DNA of 7,653 nucleotides from a bacterium (GCA_013203855.1 JABMPG010000255.1:1-7653), one strand, 5' to 3'. Shown: positions 1 through 5,771, counted from the first letter of the stretch. The notes: generated by a model not told the origin, from the letters alone. Numbers and translations: made by a program.

Positions 1-48
1 TAGTTGATGAAGTACGCCTAGATTTGCGCGTGTCGGTTTGCGGGCCAT
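1..48 (-). CDS. Partial gene start, probable IS4-type transposase N-terminus (runs off left edge)
   Basis: Read on the minus strand, an ATG at 48-46 opens 16 uninterrupted codons that reach the left edge and give MARKPTRANLGVLHQL. A strong Shine-Dalgarno sequence, AAGGAG (complement of 55-60), lies six bases before the ATG, so this is very likely a real start and not a chance ORF. The short peptide resembles the beginning of IS4-family transposases that carry an N-terminal DUF4372-like domain, which often start with a basic stretch followed by a leucine-rich 'LGVLHQL'-like segment. Sixteen residues are too few to prove this; the family name is from memory of the pattern. The gene is divergent from the ammonium channel gene at 194, and its start codon sits inside an inverted repeat, a common arrangement near transposase starts. 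Confidence 0.5.
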   Translation of the reverse strand, partial: MARKPTRANLGVLHQL

Positions 49-113
49 GGAACTCTCCTTCGCGGCATGAGCCGCTGGTGAAATCGTCAGGAGAATCCTA
101 CCCGCAAACCGAC
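32..113. repeat. 13-bp perfect inverted repeat bracketing the minus-strand translation start
   Basis: GTCGGTTTGCGGG at 32-44 is the exact reverse complement of CCCGCAAACCGAC at 101-113. The inner arm covers codons 2-6 of the minus-strand gene, and the start codon (46-48) and Shine-Dalgarno (55-60) fall in the loop. The loop holds a second hairpin, GCGGC-ATGA-GCCGC, at 62-75. A minus-strand transcript starting to the right of 113 would fold its own translation start into this structure. Related fold-back structures limit translation of read-through transcripts in some IS4-family elements such as IS10 and IS50; applying that here is inference. Confidence 0.6.
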
Positions 114-182
114 CTGTGTTTTAACTTGTCCTGTGGGACGACAGTGAAAACTGAAGAGTCATTCCGATCAAACGTGGCTTAT

Positions 183-186
183 GGAG
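183..186 (+). promoter_or_regulatory. Ribosome binding site of the Rh-type channel gene
   Basis: GGAG at 183-186 lies seven bases before the ATG at 194 and supports that start. No convincing -35/-10 pair was found in the short gap between the divergent gene at the left edge and this start. The promoter may lie in 114-180, which also contains a small hairpin (GTCC-TGTG-GGAC, about 128-139). Confidence 0.55.
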
Positions 187-193
187 AAACCTG

Positions 194-1366
194 ATGAAGA
201 AGAATTTCGGTCGTACATTTCTGTGTGTTGCTAGTCTGTGTCTATTGTGCCCAGGAGCTTGGGCCGGCGAAGACGGGCTGGTTCCCGTTGTCAATGGAGT
301 GCAACAGGTGGCGCAGTACAACTTTGCCATTCACATCCTGGCGATGCTGCTGGTGGGGTTCGGGTTTCTCATGGTGTTCGTCCGGAAATACGGGTATGGC
401 GCTACAACCGGCACCTATCTGGTAGTGGCAGTCGGTCTTCCGCTCTACCTGCTGTTGCGCGCTTCGGGAATCCTCTGTAGTGAACCCATTGCGCCGAGCA
501 CGATCAAAGCCTTGCTTTATGCGGAATTCGCCGTGGCCTCTGCATTGATTGCCATGGGTGCCGTGCTCGGACGTCTACGGGTCTTCCAATACGCGTTGCT
601 GGCGCTCTTGTTGGTTCCAGCGTATCTGTTGAATGAATGGCTGGTGTTGGATGGCGGGTTGGGCGTGACACGCGGGTTCGTGGATACCGCCGGATCGATT
701 ATCATCCACGCTTTTGGCGCCTATTTCGGCATAGGATTAACGCTGGTTCTGACTACCGGCCAACAGCGCCGTCAATCGATTGAATCGGATGTCACTTCTG
801 ATCGTTTTGCGATGCTTGGTTCAATGGTATTGTGGCTGTTCTGGCCCAGTTTCTGCAGCGCCATCGTTCCTCTTGAGGAAATGCCGCAAACCGTGGTTAA
901 CACCGTGCTCTCACTGTCGGGCGCTACCATAAGCACCTATCTATTGAGTGCGCTGCTTCGCAAGGGCAAAACCTCGATTGCCGACATGGCGAATGCGGCT
1001 CTGGCTGGCGGTGTGGCCATCGGCGCGACTTGTAATATTGTGGCCCCGACGATTGCTTTCGGAATCGGTTTGCTGGCCGGGGCTGTCTGTGTCCTCGGGT
1101 ATGTGTTCGTTCAACCGGCCTTGGATGCGCGACTTAAGGTCGTCGACACCTGTGGTGTTCATAATCTGCACGGGATGCCAGGGCTGCTGGGTGGCTTGAT
1201 TGTTCTATGGGTAGTGCCAGGCGTGGCCCGGGCACAGCTCATTGGCATAGTCGTCACCGTTGCAATCGCCCTTGGGTGCGGTCTACTCGCCGGAGCGCTG
1301 ATCAAACTTACGGGCACGACGCGTTTGGCCTATGAGGACCGAGAGGAGTTTACTGGCCTCGAATAG
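194..1366 (+). CDS. Rh/Rh50-type ammonium (ammonia) channel
   Basis: This 390-aa integral membrane protein belongs to the Amt/Mep/Rh superfamily, which conducts ammonia or ammonium across the inner membrane. Residues 1-24 form a signal peptide with a likely cleavage after AWA, and about eleven hydrophobic segments follow. The Rh subgroup, as opposed to ordinary AmtB, is indicated by DTAGSIIIHAFGAYFG at 164-179, the TSDRFAMLGSMVLWLFWPSF stretch at 201-220, and DTCGVHNLHGMPG at 318-330. D164 and H172, plus one of H323/H326, match the conserved pore aspartate and twin-histidine positions, so the channel looks functional. Length is near that of bacterial Rh50 proteins. The start has a good Shine-Dalgarno. 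There is no glnK/glnB (PII) gene beside it, at least within the window. Rh proteins are uncommon in bacteria; known cases include Nitrosomonas europaea and anammox planctomycetes. It sits between a probable transposon end and the pil operon, so lateral gain is possible. Confidence 0.9.
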   Translation: MKKNFGRTFLCVASLCLLCPGAWAGEDGLVPVVNGVQQVAQYNFAIHILAMLLVGFGFLMVFVRKYGYGATTGTYLVVAVGLPLYLLLRASGILCSEPIAPSTIKALLYAEFAVASALIAMGAVLGRLRVFQYALLALLLVPAYLLNEWLVLDGGLGVTRGFVDTAGSIIIHAFGAYFGIGLTLVLTTGQQRRQSIESDVTSDRFAMLGSMVLWLFWPSFCSAIVPLEEMPQTVVNTVLSLSGATISTYLLSALLRKGKTSIADMANAALAGGVAIGATCNIVAPTIAFGIGLLAGAVCVLGYVFVQPALDARLKVVDTCGVHNLHGMPGLLGGLIVLWVVPGVARAQLIGIVVTVAIALGCGLLAGALIKLTGTTRLAYEDREEFTGLE

Positions 1367-1607
1367 CGAGATGGCTTGGGTGGCTTCCTTGGGTCAGATG
1401 CCGATGCTGATCGGCGCGCGCCGAGTCGCCGCCTGTGCGCAACAGTTTTGGGCCTTGAAACCAAGGGGTCTTGCGCCCTTCGGGAAGGGAAGATCGCGCC
1501 ACAGCGGGTGCGTGAAGCCCCCGAGACGCAACAATTCATGCGGGATCGGCCACCCCCCAGACGGCAGCCAGAAATCGCCTCGCCGCCGGGGCGTCACGCG
1601 TACTGCC

Positions 1608-1656
1608 TCCTCTGCCCCGTGAAGCGTCGAGGACAATGGTCAGAGGATCTTTTTTT
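1608..1656 (+). terminator. Candidate intrinsic terminator downstream of the Rh-type channel gene
   Basis: TCCTCTG at 1608-1614 pairs with CAGAGGA at 1641-1647. After one mismatch the stem can continue with CC/GG (1616-1617 with 1638-1639). It is followed by TC and a run of seven T at 1650-1656. The loop of about 20 bases is longer than usual, which lowers confidence. It lies about 240 bases past the stop of the channel gene and would separate its transcript, or an untranslated RNA from 1390-1650, from the pil operon. Confidence 0.4.
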
Positions 1657-1779
1657 CTTGCATCGGTCCCCCCTGTATGCGATGGATATGTCGGGTGTTG
1701 GATGTGGTAAGAACTCTCCATGCGTAAGAACACTGCCAAGGGCACGTCTTTTTGGCGTATCGTCTGCGTTTGTGTGCGC

Positions 1780-1842
1780 GTGACCTTCAGTCGGTTGAGC
1801 GGGGGTTGCCTGTTTCCCGAACGCGCTGAAGGCAGGCGTCAC
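1780..1842 (+). repeat. Nested inverted repeat, possible structured leader RNA
   Basis: GTGAC-CTTCAG at 1780-1790 faces CTGAAG (1826-1831) and GTCAC (1838-1842), with a six-base bulge between the two right arms. Inside the loop, CGGG near 1800-1803 can pair with CCCG near 1817-1820. The block is roughly 240 bases upstream of pilM. It could be part of a long 5' leader, or chance pairing in GC-rich DNA; no known riboswitch motif was recognised. Confidence 0.25.
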
Positions 1843-2070
1843 GGACCGAATGGACCGGGGCCTTTCTGGCGGATATCTGGTTTCCTTTGGCGTCAGGGAT
1901 GCCCGCTGTCTCGCTATGACCGGTGCCGCATATTCCCATTGCTTCGTTCCGCCCGGAAATTCGAAGCCGCGTTTTTCCACTTTCCGGGGTTATCTTTCCA
2001 GGATGCAATACCGATACGGATAGGGAATATCTGTACCCGCGGGAGGCAGGCATCCTGCAGCGCATCTGAA

Positions 2071-2075
2071 AGAGG
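2071..2075 (+). promoter_or_regulatory. Ribosome binding site of pilM
   Basis: AGAGG at 2071-2075 is seven bases before the ATG at 2083. It fixes the pilM start, which also gives the usual short N-terminus before the actin-like fold begins. Confidence 0.65.
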
Positions 2076-2082
2076 AACCTAA

Positions 2083-2712
2083 ATGGCACTTCTCTCACGT
2101 CCCACGATCGGCCTGGACATCGGATCCCGTCTTGTCAAAGCCGTCCAATTGAAAAAGAAGGGCAAACAGATCGAACTGGAGAAATTCGCCGTTCAGGAGA
2201 TCTACCCCTCCGGCGAAAAGCCCCGGGACGCCGCCTCTCAGCGGCGGGCGGTTCTGGAAGCGGTGCAGCAGGCGCTGACTAAAGCGAAAATCAGCGTTTC
2301 TCAGGCCGTCTCCGCCGTCGCCGGCGAAGCCATCATCGTCCGGTACATCCAACTCCCGCCCATGCCCGAGGAAGAAGTCAAGAACGCCCTGCGCTTCGAG
2401 GCCGAGGAATACATTCCCTTTCGCGTCGAGGACGTCAACATCGACTCGGCGGTCATCGGGTACTCCGGAGAGGGCCAGACCCGCCGGATGGATGTTCTTC
2501 TGGTCTGTGCGCGCAAAGACCACATCAACGAGCATGTCAACCTCATCCGAGACGCCGGCCTGACTCCCGTTACGGTAGACGTCGATTCCTTTGCCTTTCT
2601 GAACTGCTACGAAATTAACTACGATCCCGACCCCCAGGAGGTCGTCGCGCTGGTAAACATCGGCGGCGACATCACCACCATTTCCGTCTACTCCGCGGGA
2701 TATCCCAAATAG
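2083..2712 (+). pseudogene. pilM: pilM 5' fragment (type IV pilus actin-like protein), interrupted by an IS1595-family element
   Basis: PilM is a cytoplasmic, actin-like ATP-binding protein that docks onto the N-terminal tail of PilN in the type IV pilus inner-membrane complex. This fragment encodes residues 1-209 of an ancestral 389-aa protein. It holds the first phosphate-binding loop (IGLDIGSRLVKAVQL, 9-23), the QLPPMPEEEVKNALRFEAEEYIPF segment near 90-113 typical of PilM, and the second phosphate loop (VNIGGDITTISVY, 191-203). It then ends at a TAG (2710-2712) whose last two bases come from the inserted element. The last native residues, YPK, continue as FSRDISIGG at 3731, the expected family sequence. 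The truncated product would lack the adenosine motif and the second half of the fold, so it is unlikely to work alone. It could still interfere by occupying PilN. Confidence 0.93.
2700..2710. repeat. Left copy of the 11-bp target-site direct repeat
   Basis: ATATCCCAAAT at 2700-2710 is identical to 3721-3731 on the other side of the element. The IS1595 family normally duplicates 8 bp. If the element is taken as 2710-3722, the duplication is ATCCCAAA (2702-2709 and 3723-3730) and three more bases match by chance. Confidence 0.9.
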
Positions 2713-2730
2713 GGCTATGCTGTTGACTCC
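2712..2730 (+). repeat. Left terminal inverted repeat (IRL) of the IS1595-family element
   Basis: GGGCTATGCTGTTGACTCC matches the complement of 3702-3720 at 18 of 19 positions. It lies beyond the 3' end of the transposase gene. Confidence 0.9.
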
Positions 2731-2732
2731 TG

Positions 2733-2751
2733 TACATACAACATCTTGTAC
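2733..2751. repeat. Subterminal direct repeat, copy at the transposase 3' side
   Basis: TACATACAACATCTTGTAC matches TACATACTACATCTTGTAC at 3678-3696 with one difference, in the same orientation. This copy ends one base before the transposase stop codon (complement of 2753-2755). With the preceding G it is flanked by complementary pentamers, GTACA and TGTAC. Confidence 0.85.
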
Positions 2752-2752
2752 T

Positions 2753-3673
2753 TCACCGATCCGCACTTTCTCCCTTGATCTGTTTTTCGGTCACAGGCCG
2801 GATCGCGGCGGCTTGCTGAACCAATCTGTAGAAAAGTTTGCCGCGGGAACGAGAAGTTCTGCGATTGAAACGAAATGTGAACTCATCCAGGTAATATGCC
2901 AGATGCGAAGGACGAACGGCTCCCTGATGCGTTCCCAATATCCAACGTTTGAGCAATGAGGCCACGCGATGGGCCAGTGGCAACAGATTATCACCCACGA
3001 CGGATTCACCGCGAATCACTTTGTGAGCATATCCTTCCGCTTTCAACCCGTTGTACCCTCGCCATCCGTCAGTTCTTACCGTAGAACCCGGTTCCACGCA
3101 CTCTTGAACGGCCTGCGTCAAACTCGCAGCCGACGCATCCGCAGCCAAGCACAAACGAATGCGCCCCAGCGCCTCGTCTTTGTCTTCAACAGCAATCACC
3201 ACCAGCTCCTTGCCTTCCGCGCCACGCCCTCGTTTGCCGGAATGTTCGCCGCCGACATATGTTTCGTCCACCTCAACAAGTCCATGCAATCGGTCGCGGC
3301 CGGGACGCACCATGGCACGGCGCAGTTTGTGCAGCCATGTCCAGGCGGTATGATAACTGCCAAGCCCCAGAAAGCGCTGCAATCCCAAAGCGCTGACACC
3401 GTGCTTTTGATTGGTGACGTACCACATGGCGCGAAACCACTGGCGCAGAGGCTTTCGGGTGTCCTGAAAGATAGTCCCGGCAGTGACGGAGATCTGAGAA
3501 GAGCATTCCTTGCATTGGTACAAGCCTCTCTTCGTAGACCAGGCTTCATCAGAATCGCAACGAGGGCACTGAAAACCCTGCGGCCAACGCACCTGATACA
3601 AATACTGGCGACAGGCTTCCTCGCTGGCAAACCGTTCTTCAAACTCCGAGATCGTTTTCGGGTAGTCCTCCAT
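2753..3673 (-). CDS. IS1595-family (ISXO2-like) DDE transposase
   Basis: This 306-aa DDE-type enzyme would cut and join the ends of its own element. An N-terminal zinc ribbon is marked by C36-x2-C39 (CPRC) and C54-x2-C57 (CKEC). The catalytic domain follows: D136 in VEVDETYVGG, D202 in VRTDGWRGYN, and a third residue that is probably H235 in LAHRVASLLKRWILGTHQG, with H249 and E264 as less likely alternatives. The C-terminal YLDEFTFRFNRRTSRSRG block (261-278) is characteristic of ISXO2-like enzymes. Length fits the family and there is no frameshift. The start ATG (3673-3671) is followed directly by a normal N-terminus, but no good Shine-Dalgarno precedes it. The usual ribosome-site position is partly taken by the subterminal repeat at 3678-3696, which might link translation or autoregulation to that repeat. 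Confidence 0.95.
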   Translation of the reverse strand: MEDYPKTISEFEERFASEEACRQYLYQVRWPQGFQCPRCDSDEAWSTKRGLYQCKECSSQISVTAGTIFQDTRKPLRQWFRAMWYVTNQKHGVSALGLQRFLGLGSYHTAWTWLHKLRRAMVRPGRDRLHGLVEVDETYVGGEHSGKRGRGAEGKELVVIAVEDKDEALGRIRLCLAADASAASLTQAVQECVEPGSTVRTDGWRGYNGLKAEGYAHKVIRGESVVGDNLLPLAHRVASLLKRWILGTHQGAVRPSHLAYYLDEFTFRFNRRTSRSRGKLFYRLVQQAAAIRPVTEKQIKGESADR

Positions 3674-3677
3674 GGGC

Positions 3678-3696
3678 TACATACTACATCTTGTAC
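3678..3696. repeat. Subterminal direct repeat, copy at the transposase 5' side
   Basis: TACATACTACATCTTGTAC is the second copy of the repeat at 2733-2751, 18 of 19 identical and in the same orientation. It lies four bases upstream of the transposase start codon and is preceded by GGGC, so it looks like a shortened image of the left end, where GGGCTATG also precedes the repeat. Confidence 0.85.
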
Positions 3697-3701
3697 GTGG
3701 G

Positions 3702-3720
3702 GGAGTCAACTGCATAGCCC
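3702..3720 (-). repeat. Right terminal inverted repeat (IRR) of the IS1595-family element
   Basis: GGAGTCAACTGCATAGCCC is the complement of the left terminal repeat except for one base. It is the end on the transposase promoter side. Confidence 0.9.
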
Positions 3721-3731
3721 ATATCCCAAAT
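3721..3731. repeat. Right copy of the 11-bp target-site direct repeat
   Basis: ATATCCCAAAT is identical to 2700-2710. The pilM reading frame resumes with TTC at 3731-3733, so removing the element and one repeat copy rejoins codons 209 and 210 exactly. Confidence 0.9.
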
Positions 3732-4273
3732 TCTCCCGCGACATCTCTATCGGGGGGAGCACGATCACCCACGCCCTGCAGCAGCGGCTCGAGATTTCGT
3801 TTACCGAGGCGGAGGCCCTCAAGCGCCAGAAGGGCGCTCCCCGCCCGGCCGGTCAGGAAGAAGAAGAGCCGCAGCCCCTTCAGGCCGGCGATGAAATCAT
3901 GGACTCCATCCGCTCCACCGTCGAGGCTATGACCGGGGAGCAGGATCTGGGATCTCCCAAAGATGTGACCACTCAGCGAGCGATCCAGAACACCCTGAAC
4001 AATCTGATCGGTGAGATCCGGCGATCTATCCAGTTCTTCCAGAACCAGTCGCCCGAATCACCCGTGACCAAACTGATCCTCGGTGGCGGAACGGCCAACA
4101 TGCTGGACCTTCCGGCCTATCTCCAGCAGGAACTGAACCTCCCCGTCGAGGTGATCGACCCGCTGCGGCGAATTCCCGTCACGGGTCCCGACATCGACGC
4201 CAGCCTTCTGAAGGAACAAAAGAACCTGCTGAGCGTGGGCATCGGTCTGGCAATGAGAAAGGTGGTGGACTGA
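3731..4273 (+). pseudogene. pilM: pilM 3' fragment (type IV pilus actin-like protein)
   Basis: This fragment encodes residues 210-389 of the ancestral PilM. It opens with FSRDISIGGSTIT, the conserved motif that follows the second phosphate loop, and carries the adenosine-binding motif LILGGGTAN (about 324-332) and the usual C-terminal SVGIGLAMR. A charged proline/glutamate stretch (GAPRPAGQEEEEPQPLQAGD, about 245-264) is a probable flexible loop in the second actin-like half. No stop or frameshift has accumulated. The frame stays open upstream through the antisense strand of the transposase to an ATG at 2969, which has GAGG seven bases before it, so an N-terminally extended chimaeric polypeptide could in theory be made. 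The stop overlaps nothing and pilN starts five bases later. Confidence 0.92.
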
Positions 4274-4278
4274 CAGCC

Positions 4279-5202
4279 ATGATACGGATCAACCTGCTTC
4301 CGCCCGAACTCCAAGGAAAAGCGTCCCGGTCCGCCCGTAGACCCGGTGGGGCGACCTCCCCGAATCTTTTCAAGGGATTTGTTTTACTTCTCGTCCTTCT
4401 CTTTATCGCCGCCTGGGGGTACGCCGGATATTCCCGCGTCTATGAGCCCATTCGCGCCGCCAAGGAAAAAGAGGAAGCGCAGAAGATCCGGGTCAACGCT
4501 CTCAAGAAGACTTTGGAGAGAGACCGGGAGGCCTATTCTGAGCGCCTCGCCAAGTGGACCCTGATGCAGAACCAGATCGAGATCATCGCCCAGTTGATGC
4601 CGGACAACCGCATCCTGTGGGCCGAGAAGATCAACATGCTCTCAAGCATGATTCCCGAGGGCATCTACATCACCAAGATCCAGTTGGAAGAAGAAGTTGA
4701 GATGGTGGAGACCGATGAGTCGAAGCGGGTCCAAGACGAATGGCAGCAGAAGAAGCGGTCGATAGAGCGCATTCCCAACGAGCGCGAGAAGAGCCGGAAG
4801 CTCGAGAATTTGCCTGATGAGCCGGACAAGGTGGAGAAGCCAGTCATCACCCAGATTCTGCACATCAAGGCCGCCACGCTTCTCCAAGAGGAAGGCGCCG
4901 ATCGCATTGACAAGGTCATCGAATTCCGCCGTCGCATGCAAGAGTATGAAACGGTCAACCTCAACGGCGAGGTTCGCACTTTCCGCCATGGTTTCACCCG
5001 GACAGGTGGCTCGGAATCGATCAATATCGATATCGAGTTGGGGCCCATGGAAATCGAGGTTATCGACGCGTTGCCCGTGTGGACCTTTGAGTTGATTCTG
5101 ACGACGGAGAAGATGAAACCGGACGAGCGGCCCATGGATCAGTTGACCATGCAGTCCAAGTTGCGGCCGGCTCCGGCCGGGCAGGAGGAGACGAAGCCAT
5201 GA
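4279..5202 (+). CDS. pilN: PilN, type IV pilus inner-membrane assembly protein (long variant)
   Basis: PilN joins PilM in the cytoplasm to PilO in the periplasm as part of the alignment subcomplex. The first residues, MIRINLLPPE, are the conserved tail that binds PilM. A basic stretch follows, then one membrane helix at about 33-52 and a charged coiled coil at about 56-108. The periplasmic ferredoxin-like domain begins near LWAEKINMLSSMIPEGIYITKI (113-134) and appears to resume near 189. At 307 aa it is well above the roughly 180-200 aa usual for PilN. The extra length is a highly charged, probably helical segment at about 140-188 plus added strands up to about 278 and a charged tail. The start is five bases after the pilM stop, with only a weak ribosome site, which suggests coupling to pilM translation. 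Its stop overlaps the pilO start by four bases (ATGA). Confidence 0.88.
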   Translation: MIRINLLPPELQGKASRSARRPGGATSPNLFKGFVLLLVLLFIAAWGYAGYSRVYEPIRAAKEKEEAQKIRVNALKKTLERDREAYSERLAKWTLMQNQIEIIAQLMPDNRILWAEKINMLSSMIPEGIYITKIQLEEEVEMVETDESKRVQDEWQQKKRSIERIPNEREKSRKLENLPDEPDKVEKPVITQILHIKAATLLQEEGADRIDKVIEFRRRMQEYETVNLNGEVRTFRHGFTRTGGSESINIDIELGPMEIEVIDALPVWTFELILTTEKMKPDERPMDQLTMQSKLRPAPAGQEETKP

Positions 5203-5759
5203 ACCTGACTCCCGAGCAGAAAAAGATAATCATGAGAGTCATAGTGGTCGGTGCGCTGGGGCTCGGCGTGATTTTCTGGTACTGGATGATGTTTGGCCGG
5301 GCCGAACTGGAGTCGGCCGAGAAGGGCTTTGGCGAGCTCGAAGCACAATACGATGAATTGGCCGAGGAGCAGCGGACCATCAACGAGTTCAAGGCGATGA
5401 CCGAAGGGCAATGGGACGAGATCGAGCAGACCATCGCCCAGGCCAGCAAGCGCCTTCCCCAGACTCGCGAGTCCCAGGGCTTCCTCATCGCGTTGCGCAA
5501 CATCCTGCAGATCACCGGCATCAATACGCTGGAGCTGTCTCCCCGCAAGGTGGCGGAGTACGACCGCTTCGCCGAAATCCCCTACGGGATTCTCGCCCGG
5601 GGCCGATTTCATGAGATCGGACATTTCCTGAACTTGGTCGAGCAGAACCCCGACCGCTTCATGCGGGTGAAGACACTGGAGGTCGACAATGACCTGGACC
5701 GTCCCAGTTTGCACCCCATCAAGGTTCAGATTGCGACCTTTATGCTGATTTCGAATTGA
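5199..5759 (+). CDS. pilO: PilO, type IV pilus inner-membrane alignment protein
   Basis: PilO pairs with PilN in the periplasm and connects to PilP. The 186-aa protein has a short cytoplasmic N-terminus, one membrane helix at about 9-32, a coiled coil of acidic heptads at about 35-65, and a C-terminal ferredoxin-like domain at about 86-186. The stretch EIPYGILARGRFHEIGHFLNLVEQNPDRFMRVKTLEV (126-162) matches the PilO pattern of a glycine-centred strand followed by a helix and an arginine-containing strand. Length is normal for the family. The four-base ATGA overlap with pilN indicates translational coupling, which fits the equimolar PilN-PilO heterodimer known in other species. Confidence 0.9.
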   Translation: MNLTPEQKKIIMRVIVVGALGLGVIFWYWMMFGRAELESAEKGFGELEAQYDELAEEQRTINEFKAMTEGQWDEIEQTIAQASKRLPQTRESQGFLIALRNILQITGINTLELSPRKVAEYDRFAEIPYGILARGRFHEIGHFLNLVEQNPDRFMRVKTLEVDNDLDRPSLHPIKVQIATFMLISN

Positions 5760-5771
5760 TTCCGCGCAGAG

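Larger units (their letters stand above)
1367..2082. other. 716-bp intergenic region without a recognisable gene
   Basis: Several ORFs of 60-135 codons cross this stretch in overlapping frames on both strands. They are cysteine-, arginine- and proline-rich, lack family motifs and overlap one another, as expected for stop-poor GC-rich noncoding DNA. What is visible is structural. Small hairpins lie at 1400-1415 (GCCGAT-GCTG-ATCGGC), 1453-1466 (CCTTG-AAAC-CAAGG), 1476-1489 (CCCTT-CGGG-AAGGG) and 1509-1529 (TGCGT/ACGCA). A terminator-like hairpin with a T-run ends at 1656. A nested inverted repeat occupies 1780-1842, and a small hairpin (GCAGG-CAT-CCTGC, 2046-2058) precedes the pilM ribosome site. 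The pilM promoter must lie in the right half, but I could not single one out. Confidence 0.6.
2711..3720 (-). mobile_element. IS1595-family (ISXO2-like) insertion sequence, complete, inserted in pilM
   Basis: The element is about 1,010 bp and holds a single transposase gene on the minus strand, opposite to the pil operon. Its ends are a 19-bp inverted repeat: GGGCTATGCTGTTGACTCC at 2712-2730 against the complement of 3702-3720, with one mismatch (T/A at position 10). It is flanked by direct repeats of 11 bp. The exact ends are uncertain by up to three bases: taking 2710-3722 gives both ends two bases outside GGGCTATGC and the 8-bp duplication usual for the family. Transposase, ends and target duplication are all intact, so the element looks recent and potentially active. 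A 19-bp direct repeat, separate from the terminal repeats, flanks the transposase ORF. Confidence 0.95.

Noticed and set aside
114..147. A possible end of the left IS4-type element, near the CCTGTG repeats (113-118 and 130-135) and the GTCC/GGAC hairpin
   Set aside because: The other end of the element is outside the window, so no inverted-repeat partner or target duplication can be tested.
1376..1783. A 135-codon + strand ORF, with overlapping ORFs 1594-1980 (-) and 1720-2082 (+), as possible small genes
   Set aside because: They overlap each other in different frames, have odd composition rich in Cys, Arg and Pro, show no domain motif and lack convincing ribosome sites.
1754..1902. Two GG-N10-GC patterns (1754-1767 and 1889-1902), both within TTGGCGT, as sigma-54 promoters for pilM
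   Set aside because: Only the minimal GG/GC spacing fits and the rest of the consensus is poor; several such hits are expected by chance in 700 bases of GC-rich DNA.
2095..2766. A 223-codon minus-strand ORF opposite pilM
   Set aside because: It is the antisense shadow of the GC-rich pilM coding frame and runs into the IS end; it has no family features.
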